A stretch of 64,000 nucleotides of DNA from CAINVV01 sp963663005 (lineage in GTDB: Bacteria > Bacteroidota > Bacteroidia > Bacteroidales > Prolixibacteraceae): NCBI GenBank assembly GCA_963663005.2, contig CAXXHH010000015.1, positions 186,001 through 250,000 on the forward strand, given 5' to 3'. Shown here one piece after another: positions 40,601 through 47,795 of this stretch; within the stretch, counting starts at the first letter, position 1; each line of letters starts with the position of its first letter. A program made the translations under genes and the position numbers. A model generated the notes under the pieces. That model saw only the letters and a program-made list of their open reading frames with translations, was not told where the DNA came from and did no database searches.

Positions 40601-43600
40601 AGTAACTATATATTCCACAGATCCGTCGGTATTATCCGGGTTTACAAGGGTCTGACTGATTGTAGATCCGGAGCCATCGCTTGAACCCGTAATACCACCA
40701 ATAATTGTTCCCCGCGTCCAGCTAAATGTGCAAGGAGCCGAAGAAGTAAGAGCAATACTTGTTGTCTCACCGCTACATATTGCTGCAGTCGGTGATGATG
40801 TTACAATCGGAATTGCGTTGACAGTGACAGTTATTGGGAAGGATGGCCCGGCACAACCACCACCAGTTGAAGTGGGTGTCACGTTGTAAACTACGGTACC
40901 CGCCGTCGTATGACTTGCATTTGAAAGAGTCTGATTTATTGATGATCCAGTACTACCGCTTGCACCGGTTATTCCTCCGGTAATGGCTCCTATAGTCCAG
41001 GCAAAAGTACTTGCAGCCGAAGACGTCAAGCTAATGTTGGTGCTGACTCCACTGCAAATGGTCTTCGCGCCCAATGTCGTTACTGAAGGCGATGGGTTAA
41101 CATTTACCGTAATCGTATAAGGAGCACCAGCACAGGACCCCGTCGCTTTCGCGGTTGGAGTAACCCTATATTGGACGGAACCTGATGAAATAGAACTTGG
41201 ATTCGTCAATATCTGGTTAATGAAATCGCCTGAACCCGCTGTGGCTCCGGTTATTCCACCAGAGATGGTTCCGACAGTCCAGGTAAAATTACTTGAAGAA
41301 CTGGCAGACAAAGCGATATTCGGACTCGTTCCGCTACAGATAGTAGCGGTATTGGATGTTGTTACCACCGGCACCGGATTAACAGTAACTGTAATTACAA
41401 ATGGTGTTCCCACACAACCATTGGAAGAAGTCGGTGTAACAATGTATTCAACATAACCTGGAGAGGAGTTCAAAGGATTAGTGAGCGTTTGACTAATCAC
41501 CGATCCGGAAGCGGCGCTTGCTCCGGTAATTCCTCCGGTAACGGTTCCGATCGTCCAGGCAAAAGTACTCGCCACAGAAGAAGTTAAACTAATAGAGGTA
41601 GTCGCTCCACTGCAAATTATGGCTGTTGGAGGAGTACTAATTATTGGAGTCGGATTAACCGTGACGAAGATAGAATAAGGATCACCAACACATAATCCAC
41701 CGGCAGTGGCAGTCGGTGTTACAATATACTCCACAACTCCGGAAAGATTGTGGTCAGGATTGGTGAGCGTTTGGTTGATCGCCGTTCCAGAACCAGCACT
41801 TGCACCGGTGATACTACCGGTAATGGTTCCGACAGTCCATGTAAACGAACTCGTGACAGAAGAGGTCAGACTGATATTGGTAACGTCACCACTACAAATA
41901 TTTTTGGTGTTCGCTGTTGTAACAGCAGGTTTCGGACTAACCGTTACGGTAATTGTATATGGAGCTCCGGTACATGATCCGGAATTTGAACGAGGCGTAA
42001 CAATATACTGGACAGACCCAGTCAGCGTCGAACTTGGATTTGTCAGAGTCTGATTTATACTTGGTCCTGAACTCGCACTCGCCCCAGTTATCCCGCCTGA
42101 CACCGTACCTAATATCCACGTAAAAGTGCTGGGAGTGGTTGCGCTCAAAGCAATGTTGGGACTTGTTCCGCTGCAGATAGTTGCCGCATCAGCCGCTGTG
42201 ACCACAGGAACCGCATCGACTTTTACCAGTATAGTAAACGGTGTACCGGCACATGAATTAGCAACAGATGTGGGGGTAACAATATACTCAACACTACCGG
42301 ATGAGGAGTTTCCCGGATAGGTCAAAACCTGACTAATGGTTGGGCCTGTTCCGTCACTTGCACCAGTAACTCCGCCAATAATTGTTCCATCCACCCAGGC
42401 AAAATTACTTGGTGTCGATGCAGTTAAGGCAATAGCAGTACTTTGCCCACTGCAAATTTCTGCGGTAGATAAGGTGGTTACAATCGGTTTGGGATTAACG
42501 GTTACAATTATCGAATATGGATCGCCCTGGCAGGTACCAGCTGTTGTACCAGTTGGGGTTACAATATATTCGACTGTTCCAGCGGTTGCATTGCTTGGAT
42601 TGGTGAGCGTTTGATTTATGGAGGTACCTGTCCCGCCAGTAGCTCCTGTGATATTCCCTGTAATAGTTCCTACCGTCCAGCCGAAAGTGCTGGTCATTGT
42701 CGCTTCCAAAAGTATATTCGGAGCAGATCCACTACAAATTGACTTTGTACTCAAAGTCGTCATTCTGGGTTTAGGATTCACTGTAACGACGATGGTAGAA
42801 GTGGTTCCAGCGCATCCGGTCAGTGAAGTTGGAGTAACTACATATGAAACCGTCCCTGCCGTCGCATTGCTTGGGTTTGTCAATACCTGGTTAATAGATG
42901 ACCCTGAACCGGGGGTGGCGCCGGTAATACTCCCTGTGATGGTACCAACCGTCCAAACGTAACTACTCTGAGCCGATGCCGTCAAGGAAATATTTGGACT
43001 TACACCACTGCAGGTTGCTGCAGTCAATGGAGTGGTAATAGCCGGAGCAGGACCGACTGATACCAGAATCAAAAATGGCGATCCTGAGCACAAAGTAGAA
43101 GTCGAGGTTGGAGTCACCCAATATTCAACAGTTCCGACAGTTGAGCTGCTAGGATTCGTAAGTGTTTGACTGATGGAGGCTCCGCTTGCATCTGATGCTC
43201 CCGTTACACTCCCGGTGATAGTTCCGATCGTCCAACTAAAATTACTCGGAACAGAAGCTGTCAGCGCAATATTTGTGGTTGATCCGCTGCATACTGACGC
43301 AGTTGGACTGTTCGTCACAGTTGGTGTTGGATTTACATTTATCAGTACGGGGAAAACAGCACATGTTCCTTCTGCTGAAGTAGGTGTTACTAAGTATTCA
43401 ACTGACCCTGGCGTTGAATTGCTACTGTTGGAAAGAACCTGATTGATTGCCGACCCGGAACCTGTACTGGCTCCAGTGATTCCTCCCGTAATTGTTCCAA
43501 TTGTCCAGGTATAAGAAAAAGGTGCGGTGCCCGATGAAGTAAGCGTTAGATTCGGACTGGCACCACTGCATATGGTGGCAGTATTGGCGGAGGTTAAAAC

Positions 43601-46600
43601 CGGGGATGGATTTACTGTTACATTAATTGTAAAAGATGGACCAGTACAACCACCCGCTGCTGAAGTAGGAATAACAACGTATGGAACGATCCCCGGAGTT
43701 GTTGCCGAAGGATTTGTAAGTGTCTGATTAATAACAGGTCCAAATCCTGCCGACGCTCCTGTAATCCCTCCGGATATGGCACCAATAGTCCATGTAAACG
43801 TACTTGCAGCTGTAGCACCCAGAGCTATATTCGGACTATTCGTGCTGCAAACCGTGAATGCATTTGCCGTAGAAACGGATGGAATAGGATTCACAGTTAC
43901 GGTGATACTATACGGCGTACCGACACATCCTCCGGTTGTTGCGGTTGGAGTAACAATATATTCTACAGTACCCGCTGATACATTGCCAGGGTTGGTCAAC
44001 GTCTGAGCAATCGAGCCACCTGAGCCACCGCTGGCACCTGTAATACTACCGGTAATAGTACCTACCGTCCAGACAAAGCTACTTGGAACGCTTGCAGTCA
44101 AAGTAAGACCAGTGCTGGTTCCACTGCAAATACTCTTGGTGGCTGAAGTAGTGACTACCGGAGTAGGTGTCACTGTAATAACGATGGGGGATGGAGAGCC
44201 TGTACATGAACCAGAAGTTGAGGTGGCAGAAACCATATACTGAACAGTACCTCCCGTCGGGCTGGTAGGGCTGTCAAGAATCTGATTCAAAATTGCCCCT
44301 CCGCTGGAGCTGGCACCGGTAATACCATTGGTGATCGTTCCGACAGTCCACGTAAATGTACTGGGCAAAGTCGCCGATAAGGTCAGATTTGGACTTGTAC
44401 CGGAACATATAGCTGCGGGATCTACTGTCGTAACAGCAGGTCCAGGATTCACAAAAACGGTTATCGTATATGGAGTTCCGATACAAGATCCTGTCGTAGA
44501 GGTGGGTGTGACAATATACTGGATTGACCCAACTGCAGTGTTGCTTGGATTAGCCAATGTCTGAATGATACTCGTTCCTGATCCTGCCGTAGCACCGGTA
44601 ATGCTACCGCTGTTGGTTCCAAGTGTCCATGAAAAGGTACTGGGTGTCGTAGCACTTAATGCAATATTTGTCGTCGATCCACTACAAATCGTAGCGGTAC
44701 TGGCTGTCGTTACAGCCGGTATCGGATCGACTGTCACTGTGAGAGGGAAAGCGGCTCCAATACATCCGGTACTCGAAGCTGTGGGCGTTACCAGATATTG
44801 AACGGTTCCGGTCGCCGCATTACTCGGATTTGACAATGTCTGATCAATGGTGCCTCCGGATCCATTACTTGCTCCAGTAATATTACCTGTGATTGTCCCG
44901 ACTGTCCAGGCAAAAGCACTTCCAATGCTGGAAGTTAAGGTAATGTTTGGCCCATCTCCGCTACATGTCACGGCGGTTGGTGCATTTGTGACAGACGGAG
45001 CAGGATTGACCGTCACCGTTATGGATGTAGTTGGTCCCACACACGAGCCAGTTGAGGAGGTTGGAACTACATTATAAACAACCGTTCCGCTACTTGAGCT
45101 ACTTGGATTCGTGAGGATTTGGCTGATGCTATTTCCATTACCTGATGTTGCTCCCGTGATACCACCGGTGATAGTTCCGATCGTCCAGGTAAAGCTGCTT
45201 GCAATGGAAGATGTTAGCCCAATACTTGTATTTGATCCACTGCAAATAGTCTTGGTTGTAGGTGTCGTCACGGTAGGAGCCGGATTGACATTCACCGTAA
45301 TATTATAGGGGTCTCCATTACATGATCCGGTACTCGATCTGGGAGTAACGATGTATACAACAGATCCAGTGGTTGAATTACTCGGATTTGTAAGTGTTTG
45401 GTTAATGGTACTTCCTCCACCCGCGGAAGCCCCTGAAATGGCTCCCGTATTTGTGCCGATTGTCCACGTAAATGAACTTGGAATCGATGCCGTAAGCGCA
45501 ATATTCGGACTTGAGCCACTGCATACTGTTGCCGTATTGGCGGTGGTAACGACTGGCGCCGGATTAACTGTGACAGTAATTTTAAAGGGGACACCCGGAC
45601 AGGTTCCGGTTGTTGCAGTTGGAGTGACATTGTATTCGACAGAACCAGCCAAAGAATTACTCAAATTGGTCAGGGTCTGCCCAATTGTGCCTCCGGTTCC
45701 GGGTCCGCTTCCGGAAATACTACCCGTGATGGTTCCAATATCCCACGAAAAACCACTGGCAACGCTGGATGTTAGCGTTATACCCGGATCAGATCCGCTG
45801 CAAATGAGGGCGGTAGGTGAATTGGTAACTACAGGCGCTGGATTTACCGTGACAGTTATCCTAAAAGGAGTCCCAACGCACAATGTTCCATTTGCCGTGG
45901 GTGTTACAATATACTCAACATTTCCGGGGAGTGTATGGCTTGGATTTGTCAGAGTCTGACTGATTGTATTACCCGAACCAGAAGTAGCTCCGGAGATACT
46001 TCCAGGGTTATTTCCCACAACCCAGGTAAATGAACTCGCTATGGTGGCGTCCAGATTGATTGTTGGTGCCGAACCACTGCAGACGGTGGCCGTCGCCGAG
46101 GTTGTTACGCGCGGGGCAGGATTTACGGTAACATTTATTGTAAAGGGTGTTCCTGCGCAACCGCCTCCTGTTGATGTCGGAGTTACAATATACTCAACAT
46201 TTCCTGAAGCTGTATTACTGGTATTCGTTAGTACCTGGTTTATAGAACCACCTGATCCGGCAGACGCACCGGTTATATTTGCTGAAACGGAACCAAGAGT
46301 CCAGGCGAAATTACTTGGCACGGATGAGGTTAAAGAGATATTTGGACTTTCGCCGCTGCAGATCACCGCTGTACCCGAATTTTCCATAACCGGAGTAGGA
46401 TTCACCGTAATAGCCACAATGTTCGAGGCAGCTCCGTTACCGCAGGAATTTGTGCCGTAGACACGAATGTCCCCTGAGGTAGCTGTGGGGGAATAGTTAA
46501 CGGTAATGGAATTGGTGTTGTTTCCTGATGCAATTGTAGCGCCGCCGGGTAAAGCCCAAACATACCCAGTTGCATTGGAAATAACAGGAACAGAATAAGT

Positions 46601-47335
46601 GACGGCTGACTGCCCCTGACAAACCTGATTCGATCCAGAAATTGATCCTGCATCTCCAGGTAACGGATTAACCGTGACAGCAAATGCAGAAGATGGGCCG
46701 TCCCCGCAACTATTTGTTCCCTTAACCAAAATATTGCCAGAAATGGCTCCAGACCAGTAATTAACGGTAATTGCAGTAGTACCTTGACCGCTGGCAATTG
46801 CGCTGGAGGACGGGGAGGACCATACTATACTTGACGCATTGGGAATAGGGGCACCCAAATTATAGCCTACTCCATAATCACCAGGACAAACAGAGGATGT
46901 ACCACTTATAGTTCCGGGTGAAGAAGGCAGGGGATTTATGACCACGGCACCTGACACATTACTCGTAACTGTGTTACTTAAACTATTTGTAACAATTACA
47001 TAATAATATAAAGTACCTGCAACAGAAGATGATGGCGTGTAGGAGTCAGTTCCTGAGGAAATATTATGTGTTGCAACCAGCGTACCGCCAATATTGCTAC
47101 TGCTGCTATTACTGTACCAAACATAGCTCGTAATCGTTCCGGCAGAGGTGGAGGCTGCCACAGTTAAATTGGTTGTAGCACCGGATATACATACCGACTG
47201 AGGTGTGGCTGAAGGTTGAGTGTCGATCGTTGGACTTTGCCCAAAGGTCAGCATTACGCTAAAAACCAAGGCTATAAGACCAATCGCCTTCTTAAAGGAT
47301 AAAAACTTAGTATGTGGTAAGGCACTTACAGTCAT
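28649..47335 (-). CDS. Giant SprB-like cell-surface repeat protein with gliding-motility-associated C-terminal domain
   Basis: The 6,228-residue secreted protein has a signal peptide (about 15-33) and then: one Ig-like domain; two PKD-like domains (136-313); 39 tandem ~93-residue domains (314-3938) with a conserved CSG...FTWT(I/V)G...GASxGSG...NQxLTNPS...YIVTPT...GSC frame; five related ~90-residue domains (3939-4390); one Ig-like domain; ten Ig_7-like domains (about 4463-5326) with a WY..GG.PI and YYAEA pattern; five further Ig/PKD-like domains (to about 5725); SprB-repeat and HYR-like segments (about 5800-6130); and a CHU_C/TIGR04131 sorting domain (about 6140-6228, ISPNGDGVND). The type IX system should export it. 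Size, domain types and the PorP/SprF gene next to it match SprB of Flavobacterium (a mobile gliding adhesin). Which activity it has here is unknown. A paired Cys in nearly every repeat suggests one disulfide per domain. Confidence 0.93.
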   Translation of the reverse strand: MTVSALPHTKFLSFKKAIGLIALVFSVMLTFGQSPTIDTQPSATPQSVCISGATTNLTVAASTSAGTITSYVWYSNSSSSNIGGTLVATHNISSGTDSYTPSSSVAGTLYYYVIVTNSLSNTVTSNVSGAVVINPLPSSPGTISGTSSVCPGDYGVGYNLGAPIPNASSIVWSSPSSSAIASGQGTTAITVNYWSGAISGNILVKGTNSCGDGPSSAFAVTVNPLPGDAGSISGSNQVCQGQSAVTYSVPVISNATGYVWALPGGATIASGNNTNSITVNYSPTATSGDIRVYGTNSCGNGAASNIVAITVNPTPVMENSGTAVICSGESPNISLTSSVPSNFAWTLGSVSANITGASAGSGGSINQVLTNTSNTASGNVEYIVTPTSTGGGCAGTPFTINVTVNPAPRVTTSATATVCSGSAPTINLDATIASSFTWVVGNNPGSISGATSGSGNTISQTLTNPSHTLPGNVEYIVTPTANGTLCVGTPFRITVTVNPAPVVTNSPTALICSGSDPGITLTSSVASGFSWDIGTITGSISGSGPGTGGTIGQTLTNLSNSLAGSVEYNVTPTATTGTCPGVPFKITVTVNPAPVVTTANTATVCSGSSPNIALTASIPSSFTWTIGTNTGAISGASAGGGSTINQTLTNPSNSTTGSVVYIVTPRSSTGSCNGDPYNITVNVNPAPTVTTPTTKTICSGSNTSIGLTSSIASSFTWTIGTITGGITGATSGNGNSISQILTNPSSSSSGTVVYNVVPTSSTGSCVGPTTSITVTVNPAPSVTNAPTAVTCSGDGPNITLTSSIGSAFAWTVGTITGNITGASNGSGGTIDQTLSNPSNAATGTVQYLVTPTASSTGCIGAAFPLTVTVDPIPAVTTASTATICSGSTTNIALSATTPSTFSWTLGTNSGSITGATAGSGTSIIQTLANPSNTAVGSIQYIVTPTSTTGSCIGTPYTITVFVNPGPAVTTVDPAAICSGTSPNLTLSATLPSTFTWTVGTITNGITGASSSGGAILNQILDSPTSPTGGTVQYMVSATSTSGSCTGSPSPIVITVTPTPVVTTSATKSICSGTSTGLTLTASVPSSFVWTVGTITGSITGASGGSGGSIAQTLTNPGNVSAGTVEYIVTPTATTGGCVGTPYSITVTVNPIPSVSTANAFTVCSTNSPNIALGATAASTFTWTIGAISGGITGASAGFGPVINQTLTNPSATTPGIVPYVVIPTSAAGGCTGPSFTINVTVNPSPVLTSANTATICSGASPNLTLTSSGTAPFSYTWTIGTITGGITGASTGSGSAINQVLSNSSNSTPGSVEYLVTPTSAEGTCAVFPVLINVNPTPTVTNSPTASVCSGSTTNIALTASVPSNFSWTIGTITGSVTGASDASGASISQTLTNPSSSTVGTVEYWVTPTSTSTLCSGSPFLILVSVGPAPAITTPLTAATCSGVSPNISLTASAQSSYVWTVGTITGSITGATPGSGSSINQVLTNPSNATAGTVSYVVTPTSLTGCAGTTSTIVVTVNPKPRMTTLSTKSICSGSAPNILLEATMTSTFGWTVGTITGNITGATGGTGTSINQTLTNPSNATAGTVEYIVTPTGTTAGTCQGDPYSIIVTVNPKPIVTTLSTAEICSGQSTAIALTASTPSNFAWVDGTIIGGVTGASDGTGPTISQVLTYPGNSSSGSVEYIVTPTSVANSCAGTPFTILVKVDAVPVVTAADAATICSGTSPNIALSATTPSTFTWILGTVSGGITGASASSGPSINQTLTNPSSTLTGSVQYIVTPRSNSGSCTGAPYTITVTVSPKPAVTTANTKNICSGDVTNISLTSSVTSSFTWTVGTITGSITGASAGSGTAINQTLTNPDHNLSGVVEYIVTPTATAGGLCVGDPYSIFVTVNPTPIISTPPTAIICSGATTSISLTSSVASTFAWTIGTVTGGITGASAASGSVISQTLTNPLNSSPGYVEYIVTPTSSNGCVGTPFVITVTVNPVPVVTTSNTATICSGTSPNIALSASSSSNFTWTVGTISGGITGATAGSGDFINQILTNPSSISSGSVQYRVTPTAKATGSCAGAPYTITVNVNPSPSVTTLGAKTICSGVSTNISLTSSAASTFAWTIGAITGGITGASGSTGSSINQTLSNASHTTAGTVVYNVTPTSTGGGCAGPSFPITVTVNAIPIVTSSPTAAICSGETTSIALTSSAPCTFSWTRGTIIGGITGSSDGSGSTISQTLVNPDNTDGSVEYIVTPTSIDGSCVGNPFVITVTVHSSPVVTTSNTFTICSGANPNIALTADVPSSFSWTIGSITGGVTGASANSGSTINQILTNPSSSGIGSVQYIVTPTSTNGSCVGTPYLITVTVNPAPAVTNAATATICSGTSPNINLTATVGSSFTWTVGSINGGITGASANTGTIINQVLVNPSNTNSGSVQYIVTPTATSGSCPGSPYTITVTVLPKPVVTNTSTANTCSGTSPNISLTASIPSTFTWTVGSITGSVTGASDSSGSVINQVLTNPDHTVAGTVAYIVTPTSVSGSCIGTPFTLVVTVDPAPQVTSPATATICSGTSTNIVLSSSAPSTFTWTVGANVGGITGASSGSGNTITQVLSNPGSGIGTIEYLVTPTSVTGSCAGAPYSIVVTVNPAPAVTTSATATTCSGSSPNITLTASLASTYTWTIGTIIGGITGATASAGPSINQTLVNPSNSVSGSVQYIVTPTATSGSCIGAPYSITVTVLPKPVVTSAPTAVTCSGSSPDVALTSSIPSSFTWAVGTITGSITGASSGSGSTINQILVNPSNSAAGTVAYIVTPTSTSNGCVGIPYTVTVTVNPAPVISTANTASTCSGTSPNIALSASVLSSFSWTIGTISGSVTGASASSGSTINQVLTNPSSLTAGTVEYIVTPVSSNGSCTGTPKTITVTVNPAPVVTNSSTATICSDTSPNISLTASSASNFAWTIGAISGNVTGASAGSGSTINQVLSNPSNSASGTVQYIITPTASTGSCPGTPFTLTVTVLPKPILTNAPTATVCNGSGPNITLTSSIPSTYSWTIGAITGSVSGASGGSGSSINQVLTNSSNTISGTVAYIITPTSISGSCTGTPFTITVTVLPAPAVTTPSTKVICSGASPDISLTASIPSNFSWTVGTITGGISGASSGTGATISQVLSNPSNTSAGSVNYLVTPVSQSGSCIGSPYTITVTVNPGPAVTTPSTATICGGSSPNISLTATITSGFAWTIGTITGGVTGASSGSGATINQTLVNPGNSVAGTVQYIVTPTAVTGSCSGAPSIITVTVLPKPTVTNAPTMTTCNGTSPNISLTASVPSSFTWVVGDITGGITGAGDGSGSSINQVLTNPSNTNAGTVAYIITPTSTAGSCTGIPFVLTVTVNPTPVISTGSTATTCSGTSPNISLTASLPSSFSWTIGTISGGITGASAGSGSSINQVLTNPNASSAGSVQYIVTPTSSNGSCVGAAKTITVTVNPAPVVTNTNSTICSGTSPAIGLTGSVASSFTWTVGTVTGNISGATAGSGATIDQVLTNPSNTASGTVSYIVTPTATSNSCAGIAGTIVVTVLPKPIITNAPTAVACNGTGANIALSASVPSNFSWTVGSITGSVTGASSGSGSTINQVLTNPSNSISGTVDYIVTPTSIAGSCIGNPFTITVSVRPAPTVTNAATAVICSGNTPNIGLTASLPSNFTWTVGTITGSITGASAGSGGTINQVLTNPSSTSAGSVQYIVTPTTNSGSCTGAPYTITVTVNPAPSILTSQTATICSGNSPNISLTASSASTYTWTIGTITGGITGASAGSGTSINQVLTNPGNALPGTVQYLVTATSTTGSCSGAPYSIVVTVNPIPVLLTANSASVCSGKNVSINLISSTASSFAWTIGTVTGSITGATAGSGSTINQVLTNPSSVTAGIVTYLVTPTSSTGTCVGATYPITVTVNPTTFLTSAHSVSVCSDSPFNYTPVPSTAGTICQWNRALTNGISNPSASGVGDPNETLINTTSYPVNVTYVYTLTYGGCSSTENVVVTVNPKPVLSSSLTLAPLCNNGVFSYTPASLTNGATYTWIRPTIPGITNPQATGTGAVNEVLQNSTSAPITVTYIYTLTANGCSNTQNVSVEVGPSPVLTSTLTPTPICSNSVFSYIPASTSSGVTFSWTRAAVTNILNPSASGTGNPNEILYNSSSIPVPVTYVFTLAVAGCSSSTTYDVVVIVNPTPTLSNSPVNPPPICSGSLFSYTPASSTVGASFTWNRASLSGIAQPGNFGSGNVSEYLSNTTALPIDVTYTYTTSLNGCSSTKNVVVRVNPAPALSSSLTPPPVCTGSTFNYVPTSLTPGATFTWTRAAVAGISGSQVIPVIGNVSEVLNNSTAAPVEVTYNFTVTANGCSNPVPYSVKVFVYPIPAKPVISPAGPLRICEGTSTTLTSTVGYSYLWSNGATTRSTDVSSAGNYFVVVINEGGCQSTPSDAVAISINPAPAPPTSGGDIKVCDPPTQNLIPVATPPAGAKVEWFDASTGGTLIASPSWSTIGTKTFYGESVNLTTGCRSLTRTAVSLTILVHPEAPTGSDITVCETGLQQTLRAVAVVPNPFTVKWYNAAGNLVTNPILTGVGSIDYYAEADNGTCASLTRTKITLTILPAPAAPVSTGTATKCAEATIIPLYAHATATGASAIRWYTSPTGGTPLALPAGTEPFLDHVGTVTYYAEAFDGTCTSLTRSAPVVLTINPTPARPVTILPEDTQCEANPIRTLTATATATGATINWYNAAVGGAIVSSPTLSNPGTVTYYAEAVIGSCNSPLPRTAVKLTINPAPAPPVASKTEISECDNGQTIIATATVSSGETMVWFTAATGGVAVATPTQTGVGSTTYYAEARNSLTDCRSLTRTAVKLTISGTPLPPVPGIPDPTNPAVGVLRECASNPLQTLTATATSPEGYDIKWYRQPAGGAPISSPTLNSIGTVDYYAEAASPTCGSSTRVKFTLEIYAVPNAPTALPTLVMCASDPQIATGNYSSRITPAAGYGVEWFNGQNDLVPLDHVPTFSILQVGTTTYYAGSVNQVTGCRSLPTVRTAVKVTINPTPNDPVRLNNGNNGDITECVKTPVQVIRAAVEAPTDGSTIVWYDAAVGGNIVTNPTLNFIGTKPFWAEAKLGTCVSKSRVQVKLTLVALPLAPKPLLTNKVTICESELPYALSKTLQPIDTTSFRYKWYDQNGGAVPDSLKATGESILYVETFNKTTGCSSSRTLVTVTVLTAPASPVLAGKDTINECALVPLQKLDANNGIRAVAGMKVYWYTDKALTAVIDTPTWKVVGVPKTYYSIFENTTTKCRSLKPTAVTLLISDVTAHAISNSPVQAGQEIRLNGGPKDASYSYLWTTPGGITYPTQDMAIPTAVGTDAGWYKLKVTTPLGCTSTDSTKVFVGAGTADYQQPVCVGGTLYLLGWPDNMKSYAWTGPDGFISADQNPYINNVTLMKAGTYTLTVTDASNKVTTGTVDVIIHSLPEPLLDANVPICKGSTLQLKGGPDGMVSYMWKGQNGAVINTNTTIPDTSIPNYSTAPETFTLTVIDKFGCEATKSIQTSYFKPKVSFQPVCVGDTLRLKGEPSGMRSYTWKDPNSTIISSLQSPMLIGAKLPGKYTLTVVDQSGCIASADTNVVFKALPPTPIITANMNPICAGNNLTLAGDPPGMVKYLWTGPSGFNFDVQNPPSINAVTKVNAGLYTLKITNSSGCSATSPITIIVNSATFNGTYGPYCINDAPVTLSATPSGGTFIGQGIVGANANIFDPKTAGVGSHHIIYNYTLTNASGTCDIRQPIDIIVTDNKNMIQTNTVILASCTGSTADLTLPEVTAGSAPGLVFTYWKDSAGKVPLASPNSVGAGIYYIKGATPSGKCFEIQPVLVGQPDLLKATLVPSGELKCAGDTTGTLTVNVTLGTAPYTYQWSTKPSQTAATAVNLRAGIYTVVVSDASGCTSSFTGEIKEPDPIKLGFEIKPVQCLSDVNGSARVDTINGSTDVNILNSYKYRWATNPVQTTREAVRLSSLWHTVTLTNENGCIHKDSVFVKVLDVTPPTITCPKDIDLTLQYIKSDDGSPNKYTIDLGKPVGWDNCAVDTITNDSPVKFRTGLTYVIWTVADQVGLLDTCTQRISIKEIPIIPQLISPNGDGVNDKLLIDGLEQFPNTQLLIFTRSGQLVFQSDNYELQQNAWDGKYSESTFNKNSLVAPGVYYYILKLGGSSGQSLKGYVYVYY
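35522..46396 (-). repeat. Array of 39 tandem ~279-bp coding repeats
   Basis: Residues 314-3938 of the giant protein divide into 39 units of about 93 residues (10,875 bp, mean 279 bp). Units differ at many residues. From about unit 11 to unit 36, every third unit is most alike: units 24, 27, 30, 33 and 36 begin KP and share GTVxYI; units 12, 15, 18 and 21 share (S/T)(T/A)xIALTxS and ISQ; and units 14, 17 and 20 share a TK or AK before xICSG. The higher-order period is about 837 bp. Confidence 0.9.
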
Positions 47336-47795
47336 TACGTTAGATTTTGTTCAGCCAGATAAATTTAATCACCTGATTTAACATATTAAGGGATTCAAAA
47401 TAAAGTAATCATTCCATTTTTTTCTCCTACTTGATATCAGAAAAGGAGTAAAGGTTACCCTGCGGGCCTTGCCCAATTTTACATAACCCAAAGAAGTAAC
47501 AATCAAATGCCAAATTTGTTAATCAATCGCGGTAAGAATACGAATCTTTTTTACCACCAAAGTTGACCAAGTTACTGAAAAAAAGAAAGTAAAAAAATTT
47601 TATTCAGTATTTACAATGGTTTTAAAGCAAATCCGACCTTTAACTTACCGGGACTCAACTAACGAAAAAATATTTCGCGCAGAGCAATTTAGGTTAATAA
47701 AAAACGCTGAACCACCAATAAATAAAGATGCTTACGGGTTCAAATATACTATTTATATTAAAAAATAAAAGCCGTAAGTTTGATCAAAAAAAGAA
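47336..47795. promoter_or_regulatory. Divergent intergenic region between giant protein gene and ruvC
   Basis: 460 nt without a recognised gene. It holds CCGTAAG in inverted orientation (CTTACGG at 47731-47737; CCGTAAG at 47772-47778), a minus-strand TATATTTG -7 match (47741-47748) for the giant gene, and a plus-strand TAAGTTTG box (47775-47782) for ruvC. A leader of about 400 nt for the giant gene would follow if the minus-strand box is used. Confidence 0.4.
47775..47782 (+). promoter_or_regulatory. Putative -7 box of ruvC
   Basis: TAAGTTTG, 13 nt before the TTG start; the box overlaps the CCGTAAG repeat. Confidence 0.4.

Noticed and set aside
35522..46396. Regular ~279-bp repeats as a CRISPR or satellite array
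   Set aside because: The repeats are in frame with one long protein, and there are no short identical repeats with unique spacers.
36237..46460. Many similar plus-strand reading frames with a VTVIVxGxPxxDP pattern
   Set aside because: They are the antisense frames of the same coding repeat; they have no signal sequence, domain or promoter of their own.
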